Positions 8,662 through 16,821 of a DNA stretch of 64,000 nt are shown here, piece by piece (the stretch's first letter is position 1; each line of letters begins with the position of its first letter). Source of the DNA: Kordiimonas lipolytica. GTDB taxonomy: Bacteria; Pseudomonadota; Alphaproteobacteria; Sphingomonadales; Kordiimonadaceae. The translations under genes and the position numbers were made by a program. Where the stretch lies: positions 62,001 through 126,000 of the forward strand of contig NZ_LRUB01000022.1 in NCBI RefSeq assembly GCF_001550065.1, written 5' to 3'. Under the pieces are notes generated by a model. It was not told the origin of the DNA. It saw only the letters and a program-made list of their open reading frames with translations, and ran no database searches.

Positions 8662-10746
8662 ATGCGGCCTGAAGCGCTGTTTGATTATTTCGCGGATATC
8701 GAGCGCCTGCCGGGCATCGGCAAGCGTAACAAGCTGGCGATAGAGCGTCTGGCCGGCGCGCGCACGCGCGACCTTTTGTTCCACCTACCCACGGGACTGG
8801 TGGACCGGCGTTACCGCCCGAAAGTAAGGGACGCCGCGCCCGGCAGTATCGCGACGCTTGAGGTGGTGGTGGATGAACACCTGCCGCCGCACAACAAGCG
8901 CGCGCCCTATAAGGTGCGCTGTCATGACGACACAGCGGAGCTGACGCTGGTGTTTTTCCATGCCCGCGCGGATTACCTGAGGAAGCAGCTCCCCGAAGGC
9001 GAAACGCGGATCATTAGCGGAAAACTTGAGCATTTCCAAGGGGATGCTCAGATGACCCACCCCGATTATATGGTCTCCCTGGATGCTGCTGACGAGCTTC
9101 CGCTTCTCGAGACCGTCTATCCGCTGACAGCCGGGCTGTCGGGCAAGGTGCTTCGGAAGGCCATCCATGCGGCGATTGAAACCGTGCCCCCGCTGCCGGA
9201 ATGGCAGCTGAAGGATATCGTTGACCGCGAAGGGTGGCCTGATTTCCTGAGCTGTATCAAACATTTACATAGCCCTTCCGGACCCGAAACATTAGCACCC
9301 AAAAGCCCCGAGCGGCGGCGGCTGGCGGCGGATGAGCTGCTGGCCACCCAGCTTGCGCTGGCGATTGTGCGCGACCGCACGCAGAAAAAACGGGGCAGGG
9401 CACTTAAGGGCAATGGGCACATAAGGGGCACACTCATAGGGAATCTTTCCTACAGCCTCACGGGGGACCAGGAAAAGGCGCTTCAGGAGATCATCACCGA
9501 CCTTGAAAGCGGCCGCGCCATGCTGCGGTTGATGCAGGGCGATGTCGGCAGCGGCAAGACGGTGGTTGCGCTTCTTGTGATGGCGGCGGCGGTGGAAGCG
9601 GGTGTGCAGGCAGCCCTTTTGGCGCCCACGGAAATTCTGGCGAACCAGCATCTGGAAACCATCGCGCCGCTCGCGGAAAAAGCCGGGCTCAGGGTTGAAA
9701 AACTGACGGGCCGTTTCAAGGGTAAGCACCGCAAGGAAATCCTGGCGCGCTTGGCGGCGGGTGAGATCGACATCCTTGTCGGCACCCACGCCATCATTCA
9801 GGATGATGTGCATTTCAAGGATCTGGGCCTCGCGATCATTGATGAGCAGCACCGCTTCGGTGTGCAGCAGCGCCTGGCACTCGCCGCCAAGGCGACGGCA
9901 GGGATTGATGTGCTGGGCATGACCGCCACCCCCATCCCGCGCACGCTCACGCTGACGGCGTATGGCGACATGGATGTGTCGCGCATTCAGGAAAAACCAC
10001 CCGGCCGCCAGCCAGTGGACACCCGCGTGGTGTCGCTGGACCGCATCGGCGAAGTGGCGCAAGGCATCGCCCGCGCCGTCGAGAAAGGCCAGCGTGCCTA
10101 CTGGGTTTGCCCGCTGGTGGAAGAGAGCGAAAAGCTTGATCTGGCGGCGGCCGAGGACCGCTACCTTGCCTTCCAGCAGATGCTGGGCCCGCGCGTGGGG
10201 CTGGTGCACGGCAAAATGAAGGGGCCGGAGAAAGACGCGGTGATGGAAAAATTCCAGACCGGCGAGATCAGCGTGCTGGTTTCCACCACGGTGATTGAGG
10301 TGGGCGTGAACGTGCCGGAAGCCACCATCATGGTGATCGAACATGCCGAACGCTTTGGTCTGGCGCAACTGCACCAGCTTCGGGGGCGTGTGGGGCGCGG
10401 GGCAGGCAAGTCCAGCTGTATTCTGCTGCGGTCAAACGAGATTGGCGAGGTCGCGCGCGCGCGCCTCAAGACCATGCGCGAAAGCGAGGACGGCTTCCTG
10501 ATCGCGGAAGAAGACCTGAAGCTTCGGGGTGGCGGCGAAATTCTGGGCACGCGCCAAAGCGGCCTGCCGGAATTCAAGATGGTTGATTTCCTTGAGCACG
10601 CTGACCTGATCGAGCTCGCCCGGGACGACGCGCGGCTGATCGTCAACAAGGACCCTGAGCTTCAATCAGAGCGCGGCAAGGCGCTTCGGCACCTTCTTTA
10701 TCTGTTCGAACGCGACGAGGGCGTGCGCCTGATGCAGTCAGGGTAA
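8662..10746 (+). CDS. recG: ATP-dependent DNA helicase RecG
   Basis: 694-residue SF2 helicase that remodels stalled forks and Holliday junctions. It has an N-terminal wedge/OB domain (about 1-170), then a helicase core with Walker A GDVGSGKT at about 293-300, the DEQH box at 394-397 (IIDEQHRFG) and the shared RecG/Mfd motif (QLHQLRGRVGRG). Length fits the family. Divergent from sdhE-mfd; the intergenic region of 144 bases should hold both promoters. Confidence 0.98.
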   Translation: MRPEALFDYFADIERLPGIGKRNKLAIERLAGARTRDLLFHLPTGLVDRRYRPKVRDAAPGSIATLEVVVDEHLPPHNKRAPYKVRCHDDTAELTLVFFHARADYLRKQLPEGETRIISGKLEHFQGDAQMTHPDYMVSLDAADELPLLETVYPLTAGLSGKVLRKAIHAAIETVPPLPEWQLKDIVDREGWPDFLSCIKHLHSPSGPETLAPKSPERRRLAADELLATQLALAIVRDRTQKKRGRALKGNGHIRGTLIGNLSYSLTGDQEKALQEIITDLESGRAMLRLMQGDVGSGKTVVALLVMAAAVEAGVQAALLAPTEILANQHLETIAPLAEKAGLRVEKLTGRFKGKHRKEILARLAAGEIDILVGTHAIIQDDVHFKDLGLAIIDEQHRFGVQQRLALAAKATAGIDVLGMTATPIPRTLTLTAYGDMDVSRIQEKPPGRQPVDTRVVSLDRIGEVAQGIARAVEKGQRAYWVCPLVEESEKLDLAAAEDRYLAFQQMLGPRVGLVHGKMKGPEKDAVMEKFQTGEISVLVSTTVIEVGVNVPEATIMVIEHAERFGLAQLHQLRGRVGRGAGKSSCILLRSNEIGEVARARLKTMRESEDGFLIAEEDLKLRGGGEILGTRQSGLPEFKMVDFLEHADLIELARDDARLIVNKDPELQSERGKALRHLLYLFERDEGVRLMQSG

Positions 10747-10753
10747 CCCCACG

Positions 10754-10785
10754 CTGTCATTCGCTGACTTGATCAGCGAATCCAT
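10754..10785 (+). repeat. Solitary REP-like palindromic unit
   Basis: A 9-bp stem (ATTCGCTGA at 10759-10767 with TCAGCGAAT at 10773-10781, 5-base loop) framed by CTGTCA before and CCAT after. The same CTGTCAT...ATCCAT framing with a different stem occurs in the right half of each 92-bp repeat at 12439-12530 and 12843-12934, so this is a single unit of the same palindromic family. It lies just after recG and could act as its transcription end or mRNA stabiliser. Confidence 0.55.
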
Positions 10786-10909
10786 GTTCGGCCTCGGCTC
10801 TCAGGTCAAGCCGACGAGTGACGATGGTGTAAGTTGTGCTCATCCCATTTGACTATCTCCCATCCACGCTATTTTACCTTTTAAACAAGGTTTTAAGGGG
10901 CGGATACAC

Positions 10910-12436
10910 ATGGCGTGGGAAAAAGAATTAGCCGAGAAGAGGAAGCGTGAGGCGCTGGCCGAAAAGATGGGCGGCGAGGAAAAGCTGGCGCGCCAGCACG
11001 CCCGCGGCAAGCTGGATGTCCGTGCCCGCCTTGCCAAAATGGCTGACCCTGGCAGCTTCCGCGAGATCGGCAGGCTGGCAGGCAAGGGCAGCTATGACGA
11101 GAACGGCGACCTCGTGGACGCGTCGCCCGCCAACTTCCTGTTTGGCCGCGCTGACGTGGGTCGCCGCCCTGTGGTGCTGACCGGCGATGATTTCACCGTC
11201 AGGGGCGGGGCCGCAGACGCCGCCATCTGGCGCAAGGCCGAGCAGGCCGAACAGATGGCGCATGAATATGGCCTGCCGCTCATTCGCCTGATTGACGGCA
11301 CCGGCGGCGGCGGCAGCGTGAAGATGCTGGAAGACATGGGGCTGACCTACGTGCCGTACCTGCCGGGCTGGCAGCATGTGGTCAAGAATTTGGAGAGCGT
11401 GCCCGTGGTGGCGCTGGCGCTTGGGTCCGTCGCGGGGCTTGGGGCCGCGCGGGTGGTGGCCAGCCACTATAGCGTGATGGTCAAGGGCATGAGCCACATG
11501 TTCACCGCCGGGCCTGCGGTGGTAGCTGCCATCGGCGAAAACTTGGACAAGGAAGCGCTGGGCGGCGCTGAGATCCATGCGCGCAACGGTGCGGTGGATG
11601 AGCTGGTGGAAAGCGAAGAGGCGGCATTTGAGGCCGCAAAACGCTTCCTCAGCTATCTGCCGAGTGCGGCGGGACAGCCAGCGCCGCGCGGTGACACCAG
11701 TGACGGCGTGGAGCGCCGCGACGAAAAGCTGCTGGACGCCGTGCCAGAAGACCGGCGCAAGGCCTATAGCATGCGCCGGATTTTGGACAGCGTGATGGAC
11801 CGTGGCAGCGTGTTCGAAATTGGCAAGCGCTGGGGCCAGTCGGCCATCACGGCGCTCGCGCGGCTCGACGGATGGCCGGTGGCGGTGATCGCATCCGATC
11901 CATCCTTCATGGGCGGCTCATGGACCGCCGATGCAGCGCGCAAGATCGAACGGTTCGTGAAGCTCGCGAACACCTTCCGTCTGCCGGTGGTGCATTTTGT
12001 TGATAACCCCGGCTTCATGATCGGGCTGGAGGCTGAAAAAGCCGCCACCATCCGGTACGGCGTTGAGGCGCTGAATGGCATCTACAGCTCCACGGTGCCG
12101 TGGGCCAGCGTGATTGTGCGCAAGGCGTATGGCGTTGCGGGCGCGGCCATGAGCGACCACACAAAATTCCAGTACCGCTTCGCCTGGCCATCAGGCGACT
12201 GGGGCAGCCTGCCGCTCGAGGGCGGAATTGAGGTGGCTTATAAGGCTGAGTTAGAGAAGGCCGAAGACCCACAGGCGGCACTGGCGGAAATCAAGGCGCG
12301 GCTGGATAAAGTACGTAGCCCGTTCCGCACGGCGGAAGCCTTCATGGTCGAAGACGTCATCGATCCCCGCGAAACACGGCCGCTCCTATGCGAATTCGCC
12401 AACCTCGCCCAAGGCAAGCTGGCGGTTGAGGGGTGA
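10910..12436 (+). CDS. Biotin-dependent acyl-CoA carboxylase, carboxyltransferase subunit
   Basis: 508 residues, carboxyl_trans family. This subunit transfers CO2 from carboxybiotin to an acyl-CoA such as propionyl- or methylcrotonyl-CoA. The N-terminal half has RLIDGTGGGGSVK and a glycine-rich oxyanion region (GSVAGLGAARVVASHYSVMV); the C-terminal half has FVDNPGFMIGLEAE and GVAGAAMSDHTKFQYRFAWPS. No biotin carboxylase partner is adjacent, so the acyl-CoA substrate cannot be told from sequence. The ATG at 10910 has a plausible GGGG upstream. The stop is directly followed by a 92-bp repeat. Confidence 0.88.
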   Translation: MAWEKELAEKRKREALAEKMGGEEKLARQHARGKLDVRARLAKMADPGSFREIGRLAGKGSYDENGDLVDASPANFLFGRADVGRRPVVLTGDDFTVRGGAADAAIWRKAEQAEQMAHEYGLPLIRLIDGTGGGGSVKMLEDMGLTYVPYLPGWQHVVKNLESVPVVALALGSVAGLGAARVVASHYSVMVKGMSHMFTAGPAVVAAIGENLDKEALGGAEIHARNGAVDELVESEEAAFEAAKRFLSYLPSAAGQPAPRGDTSDGVERRDEKLLDAVPEDRRKAYSMRRILDSVMDRGSVFEIGKRWGQSAITALARLDGWPVAVIASDPSFMGGSWTADAARKIERFVKLANTFRLPVVHFVDNPGFMIGLEAEKAATIRYGVEALNGIYSSTVPWASVIVRKAYGVAGAAMSDHTKFQYRFAWPSGDWGSLPLEGGIEVAYKAELEKAEDPQAALAEIKARLDKVRSPFRTAEAFMVEDVIDPRETRPLLCEFANLAQGKLAVEG

Positions 12437-12438
12437 TG

Positions 12439-12530
12439 ATGGACCCTGAAACAAGTTCAGGGTGACGAACGAGTAGGGTGCTCCGCTTGAGTAAAACAAA
12501 CTGTCATGCTGAACTTGTTTCAGCATCCAT
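12439..12530. repeat. 92-bp BIME-like repeat, copy 1
   Basis: 92 bases identical to 12843-12934 except at two positions. It consists of two palindromic units in opposite orientation: the left unit has stem CCCTGAA...TTCAGGG, the right unit has stem GCTGAA...TTCAGC. Both ends read ATGGA/C outward, so the whole element is an imperfect inverted repeat. It starts three bases after the carboxylase stop and its last base is the first base of the GIY-YIG stop codon. No transposase is encoded. Confidence 0.85.
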
Positions 12531-12823
12531 TAGGCAGTCAGGGAAGGATACAGGTCTTTCCAATCAGGGTTATGTTCTTCAATCAGGTTGATTTTCCATT
12601 GCCGGTGCCAGCGCTTTAGCTGCTTCTCTCGTTCAATAGCCGAATTGATGTCGTCGAATGCCTCGAAGTGAACAAGCGCATGCACACCATACTTTTTGGT
12701 GAAACCATCAGCATGGTCTTCTTTATGTTCCCAAACGCGCTTGACCAGATCGGACGTGACGCCCACATAGAGCGTGCCGTGCTTCTTCGATGCAAGAATG
12801 TATGTGTAACCCTGCTTGTCCAT
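12530..12823 (-). CDS. GIY-YIG domain protein (UPF0213/YhbQ-like)
   Basis: 97 residues forming little more than one GIY-YIG nuclease domain. The diagnostic strands are YTYILASKKHGTLYVGVT, followed by the conserved Arg region (KRVWEHKE), a conserved Glu/Arg helix (AIEREKQLKRWHRQWKI) and WKDLYP at the C-terminus. Such stand-alone domains are presumed DNA nucleases of unclear role. The gene is bracketed by two nearly identical 92-bp repeats and appears as an insertion between the carboxylase gene and a truncated acetyltransferase gene, so it may be part of, or dependent on, that repeat element. Confidence 0.88.
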   Translation of the reverse strand: MDKQGYTYILASKKHGTLYVGVTSDLVKRVWEHKEDHADGFTKKYGVHALVHFEAFDDINSAIEREKQLKRWHRQWKINLIEEHNPDWKDLYPSLTA

Positions 12824-12842
12824 GGCTTGAGTTAAGCAATAT

Positions 12843-12934
12843 ATGGACCCTGAAACAAGTTCAGGGTGACGAACGATTAGGGTGCTCCGCTTGAGTAAAA
12901 CAAACTGTCATGCTGAACTTGATTCAGCATCCAT
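12843..12934. repeat. 92-bp BIME-like repeat, copy 2
   Basis: Same orientation as copy 1 at 12439-12530, 90 of 92 bases identical. It starts 20 bases upstream of the GIY-YIG start codon and ends exactly where an in-frame acetyltransferase remnant begins (12935), suggesting that arrival of the repeat unit removed the 5' part of that gene. Confidence 0.85.
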
Positions 12935-13060
12935 AGCCAACCAGTGCAAGGCAGGCGCCTGTTGCATCTCGAAGTATTCTGGAACAACGCCCAGGGACGG
13001 CGCTTCTATGAAAAGCAAGGCTACAAGGCCGAGACGATCAATTTGATCAAAGAGCTCTAA
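12935..13060 (+). pseudogene. 3' remnant of a GNAT acetyltransferase gene
   Basis: Reading on from the end of repeat copy 2 in frame gives 41 codons to TAA 13058-13060, including LLHLEVFWNNAQGRRFYEKQ and then GYKAETINLIKEL. This is the typical C-terminal signature of the GNAT fold (L-x-V-x-x-x-N-x-x-A-x-x-F-Y-x-K-x-G-Y). There is no start codon or N-terminal part, so it is a remnant. Confidence 0.7.
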
Positions 13061-13061
13061 G

Positions 13062-13727
13062 TTATTGCTGGAAGTAAATTTTTACGTCGGGCAGGGTGCC
13101 GTATCTATTGTCACCCCGTCTTGGCACATGTGGGATTAGTTCCTTGATGTCCTCGTAGGTCACACCATCTGGCATCTCCATGAAGTCCATAAAATTGCCA
13201 GTTGTATATGCATATTCGTGACCTTCATTGGTTACTAAGGTGAAGTGCATATATCCCATGCCGGACTCACCAATCCTGTAAAGGAATTCCCGGTGTTTTT
13301 TGGGAAGTCTATTGGGTGATGAGCGTATGGCTTTGATCCGGGCGCTTAACTGAGGGTTTTTCAGATATTGGTCCCAAGAGCCGTAATAGGATGCGTTTTC
13401 TTGGGAGCGGCCATCAATTAGGTAAACGTTTTCGAGGATCGAACCGTCTTCCAGCTCGATGCTGCAAGGGTACCAATTGCCAGCAAAACCATTGGATGGT
13501 TCTATCGATTGCAGTTGGGCGAGCATTTTTCCGGAAAGTTTGGGAAGTCCAGCATACCATTTTGCATATTGCCGCTGACTTTCCTCAATCATCTCGGGCG
13601 TTATGTCAGCAGGGGTGATCATTGCGTTTTGAGGCATAAGTCCTGCTTCAGGTTGAGCCTGATCGTTATCACAGGCAGAGAGCAGCATCAGCAGCGCAAT
13701 GTTCGCAACATGAACTGCTCGTTTCAT
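13062..13727 (-). CDS. Putative lipoprotein, unknown function
   Basis: 221 residues. The N-terminus MKRAVHVANIALLMLLSAC is a lipoprotein signal with lipobox LLSAC, followed by a charged Asp/Asn-Gln linker, so the mature protein should be lipidated at Cys19. Asp at +2 (CDN) would favour inner-membrane retention under the usual Lol rule. The rest is mixed alpha/beta without a recognisable motif. ATG 13727 is chosen because GAGGACC precedes it. It lies 10 bases after the BcerS-like gene on the same strand and may be the end of the lptF-to-acyltransferase transcription unit. Confidence 0.7.
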   Translation of the reverse strand: MKRAVHVANIALLMLLSACDNDQAQPEAGLMPQNAMITPADITPEMIEESQRQYAKWYAGLPKLSGKMLAQLQSIEPSNGFAGNWYPCSIELEDGSILENVYLIDGRSQENASYYGSWDQYLKNPQLSARIKAIRSSPNRLPKKHREFLYRIGESGMGYMHFTLVTNEGHEYAYTTGNFMDFMEMPDGVTYEDIKELIPHVPRRGDNRYGTLPDVKIYFQQ

Positions 13728-13737
13728 ACTTAGGTCC

Positions 13738-14874
13738 TCACCCAATCGCTTTCTCATAGACGCGGTAGGTCTTGTAAATCTCGCAGCCGATCTCTTCGAG
13801 AATGCTGATCATCCCCTCGTTATCCTCAAGAATCCAGCCAAGCTCGCCAAAGTAAGCCCCGCGGTCCATCACGTTCCTTTGGCTTACCTGGATCATCCAC
13901 ATGGCCATGGCGGCGCCGAGGGGGCCTTTCTGGAACTTCTTGCGCACACCCATCAGCGGCACGCGGCAGCGGTCCTCTTTGCCGTTCATCATGCGCCAGG
14001 CCACCTTGGCCCAGCCGAACGGGAACAGTTTGCCGTCAAGATCGCGGATCTTGTGGTTCACGTCCGGGATTGTCAGCATGAAGGCGACGGGCTCGCCCTC
14101 ATATTCACAAATCATGGTGCGGTAGGGCTTCACCACCGGCTTCAGGGCTTTGGCGCCATGCTCGACTTCGTGTTTGGTGAAGGGCACATAGCCCCAGTTT
14201 TCCGACCATGCCTCGTTATAAATTTCGAGCACCGTGGCGACCTCGGCGTCGAAACGCTTCATGTCGATCTCGCGCATGGTGACCTTCTTGTTCTTCTCGG
14301 CCATCTTGACGATGCGTTTGGCGCGCTCGGGCACGGGCATGTTCAGGTCGAGCCGGAAGGCATGCATGTCCTTGGCTTTCTCAAGGCCGTGGGCCTTCAG
14401 CCAGCCGTCGTATTCGGGCCGGCCGTGGGGCATCATGAACACGGGCGGCGTGTCAAAGCCCTTGATCAGCGTGCCGACCTCTTCGGCGGTGTTGAGGGAC
14501 CACGGCCCCTGCATGCGCGTCATGCCGCGGGCCTTGAGCCAGGCTTCGGCGGTGGCCAGCAGCTTGTCGGCCACGTCCTTCGTGGTGGCTTCAAAAAAGC
14601 CGAAATGACCAAGGTTCGGGCCCCATTTTTCCTGCGCCAGCGCGTCCACTTGGGCGGTGATGCGGCCAACGGGCTTCCCGCCTTCATAGGCCACCCAGTG
14701 GGCGACTTCCGCATGCTCATAATAGGGGTTCTTGTCGCGGCGAATGGCGTCCATCCGCTCCATCATCAGGGGCTGGATCCAGTTGGGGTCATTCGCATAC
14801 ACCTGCCGCGTGGCGTTCACGAAGTCCTTCAGGCCCTTCACATCGGTGATTTCTTTGATGATGATGTCGCTCAC
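13738..14874 (-). CDS. YghO/BcerS-like GNAT-fold acyltransferase (candidate bacterial ceramide synthase)
   Basis: 378 residues. The start (VNATRQVYANDPNWIQPL), the FGFFEATT segment, 'QGPWSLNTAEEVGTLIKGFDTPPVFMMPHGRPEYDGWLKAHGLEKAKD' region and the C-terminal GNAT half are the hallmarks of the large YghO-like family of acyl-CoA N-acyltransferase-fold proteins. To my knowledge the Caulobacter bacterial ceramide synthase belongs to this group. With serine palmitoyltransferase, a dedicated ACP, an acyl-AMP ligase and a CerR-like reductase 8-12 kb away, N-acylation of a sphingoid base is a reasonable role. That is inference: many family members have no known substrate. It is probably cotranscribed with lptF, lptG, the flippase and csaA. 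Confidence 0.65.
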   Translation of the reverse strand: MSDIIIKEITDVKGLKDFVNATRQVYANDPNWIQPLMMERMDAIRRDKNPYYEHAEVAHWVAYEGGKPVGRITAQVDALAQEKWGPNLGHFGFFEATTKDVADKLLATAEAWLKARGMTRMQGPWSLNTAEEVGTLIKGFDTPPVFMMPHGRPEYDGWLKAHGLEKAKDMHAFRLDLNMPVPERAKRIVKMAEKNKKVTMREIDMKRFDAEVATVLEIYNEAWSENWGYVPFTKHEVEHGAKALKPVVKPYRTMICEYEGEPVAFMLTIPDVNHKIRDLDGKLFPFGWAKVAWRMMNGKEDRCRVPLMGVRKKFQKGPLGAAMAMWMIQVSQRNVMDRGAYFGELGWILEDNEGMISILEEIGCEIYKTYRVYEKAIG

Positions 14875-14926
14875 GCGTCGCTCCCCGGAAATATTGACTG
14901 TGTTCTGACTTAAGGCAGGCAGGGCC

Positions 14927-15268
14927 TTAAAGCAAGCGGGTGCCGTTCGGCACGGGCTTGGATGGCGTGATCAGCACGGTGCGGCCATCTTCTTCCATGG
15001 TCGCCAGCGTCAGCACCTCTGATTTCACGCCAGCCACGCGCTTGGGTGGGAAATTCATGACCGCCAGCACCTGCATGCCCACAAGGCCTTCCTTTGTGTG
15101 TTCTTCGGTGATCTGGGCCGAGGTTGTCTTGACGCCAAAGTCCGGGCCGAAATCCACTTCAAGCACATAGGCGGGCTTGCGCGCCTTGGCGTTATCGGTG
15201 GCGGAAAGGATGGTGCCTGCGCGGATGTCTACGCGTAGGAAGTCTTCGAATGTAATCTCAGCGGTCAT
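14927..15268 (-). CDS. csaA: CsaA-like tRNA-binding domain protein
   Basis: 113 residues containing only the OB-fold EMAP-II/tRNA-binding domain: FLRVDIRAGTILSA, then KPAYVLEVDFG and QVLAVMNFPPKRVAGVKSE. This matches CsaA, described as a tRNA-binding, chaperone-like protein that works as a dimer. Length is typical. It sits one base after the flippase stop, so it is part of the same operon, without an obvious functional link. Confidence 0.88.
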   Translation of the reverse strand: MTAEITFEDFLRVDIRAGTILSATDNAKARKPAYVLEVDFGPDFGVKTTSAQITEEHTKEGLVGMQVLAVMNFPPKRVAGVKSEVLTLATMEEDGRTVLITPSKPVPNGTRLL

Positions 15269-15269
15269 G

Positions 15270-16820
15270 TCAGGGGGCCAGCTTTTTCAGGGGTTTCAGC
15301 TTGCCGATGCGGCCAAGGGCGTTTGCGTCTTCGTGGTTCAGGCCGTAGCGCACCAGGATCATCACAGATATCAAGAGGCCCGCGATTGCCCCCACGATGC
15401 CCACAGGAACCGGCCAGTGGTTGCTGGCAGGGATAAGCGACAGCATGATGCCGCTTGTGAAAAGCGATACGATCAGGGGGCGCAGGGCATGGCGGTCATA
15501 AGGCCATAGCTTGAAAATGAAATAGGTTTCTGCAAGCCCCAGGAGTGCCGTGACATTAAGGCCGGATGCGGCGGCAATGGCAGCGCCTGTAACATCGTAC
15601 AGGGGGATCAGCCAGTTGCCGAGAAGCAAAAGGGTGATAAGGCCGAACACGCCGTTGATGGTGGGCAGTGACCTGTGGCCGAGCATTTCAATGATCGCGC
15701 TTGATGGGCCTGTTGCGGCTTCAAGAACGCGCCCCGCGCACAGGATGGACATGGCAGCGGCTGCGGCCTGGAATTCAGGTTCCATGGCGGCAAGGATATC
15801 ATTGCGCGCCAGCACAAGGGCGGCACCAAATGGCAGCGCAAGCGTGACCGACAGGCGGGTTGCGTAGCTGAACATGTCCTGCAGTGCGGCGTGGTCGCCG
15901 TGGCCATCCTTTTCTGCCGCCAGGGGCGCCATGACATACTCAAACGTCATGCGCACGGCCTGCAGGGCGCTGGCGATCTTGCGGGCTACGGCATAATAGC
16001 CACCCGCCGCCGCGCCATCGGCGCCCGGCAGCAGGTAATTGAGGAACATGACCGGGAACTCGCTGAACAGCTTCTTGATCAGGTTTGCCGGCATCACGGT
16101 GAAGCCATACTGACGCATGGCCCTGGGCATAGGGCCGGTCATTGGCGCGCGCAGTACCATCGCGAAATCATAATGTTTGGCCACCAAGCGAAGTGCCAGC
16201 GCCGCAGACAATACCACGCTGACAAGATGTGCCAGGAAAAGCCCGTAGGTCATATAGTCCATCAGCGCGAAGCCGACAGCGGCCATCAGGCGAAGGCCCT
16301 GTTCGTAGAAAACCCGCACGCGGATTTCGGGGCCGAACTTCCTGCGTGCGCGGATGGCGGCGGTCCCCACCTCAACCATCGTCCAGAAAGGCAGCACCCA
16401 GACATAGACCCGGATCACGCTGATCAGGTGGTCTGCGTCATCTTCGGCGGCGCTGATCATGGTTGCAAGCTTCGGTGCGGCATAGAAGGTGGCAATGGCA
16501 ATGGCTGCGGCGATCAGGAAGCTGAACTTCAGTGCATAGCCCACGGCCAGTTCGGGGTCGCTCCCGTTCGCCTTGGGCACAAACCGCTGCAATGCGGTGG
16601 TCATGGCGGCGTCGGACACGGCGGTTGAGACTTTCACATAGGACCAGAGAACCGCGAACAGGCCGAAGGTGGGGGCGCCATAATACCAAGTGAAGGCGAT
16701 AACCGAGACAGCCTCAATCAGTGCGCCCATGCGCCCAAGGAAAGCGAACCCCGCGCCACCGGCCACTTGTGCCCTGTTCTGGTTTTTTTCAGGCCGGGCA
16801 GGCGGCTGCTTCTTGTCCAT
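15270..16820 (-). CDS. MOP-superfamily flippase (polysaccharide/lipid exporter)
   Basis: About 516 residues with 12-14 hydrophobic helices and a charged N-terminal tail (MDKKQPPARPEKNQNR). The pattern, with a conserved early 'RMGALIEAVSVIAFTWYYG' helix and a mid 'GGYYAVARKIASALQAV' segment, fits Wzx/MurJ-like members of the MOP exporter superfamily that flip lipid-linked sugars across the inner membrane. Start is uncertain: GTG 16829 overlaps the lptG stop, ATG 16820 follows it. Position directly after lptG and ahead of a ceramide-synthase-like gene suggests an envelope lipid or lipid-linked glycan as cargo, but substrate cannot be read from sequence. Confidence 0.8.
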   Translation of the reverse strand: MDKKQPPARPEKNQNRAQVAGGAGFAFLGRMGALIEAVSVIAFTWYYGAPTFGLFAVLWSYVKVSTAVSDAAMTTALQRFVPKANGSDPELAVGYALKFSFLIAAAIAIATFYAAPKLATMISAAEDDADHLISVIRVYVWVLPFWTMVEVGTAAIRARRKFGPEIRVRVFYEQGLRLMAAVGFALMDYMTYGLFLAHLVSVVLSAALALRLVAKHYDFAMVLRAPMTGPMPRAMRQYGFTVMPANLIKKLFSEFPVMFLNYLLPGADGAAAGGYYAVARKIASALQAVRMTFEYVMAPLAAEKDGHGDHAALQDMFSYATRLSVTLALPFGAALVLARNDILAAMEPEFQAAAAAMSILCAGRVLEAATGPSSAIIEMLGHRSLPTINGVFGLITLLLLGNWLIPLYDVTGAAIAAASGLNVTALLGLAETYFIFKLWPYDRHALRPLIVSLFTSGIMLSLIPASNHWPVPVGIVGAIAGLLISVMILVRYGLNHEDANALGRIGKLKPLKKLAP

Positions 16821-16821
16821 G

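Noticed and set aside
9292..10374. 360-codon frame antisense to recG
   Set aside because: His/Arg-rich composition typical of a reverse-strand shadow of a GC-rich gene.
12439..12934. Insertion sequence or composite transposon
   Set aside because: No transposase, and the repeats are palindromic BIME-like units rather than IS ends; no target duplication seen.
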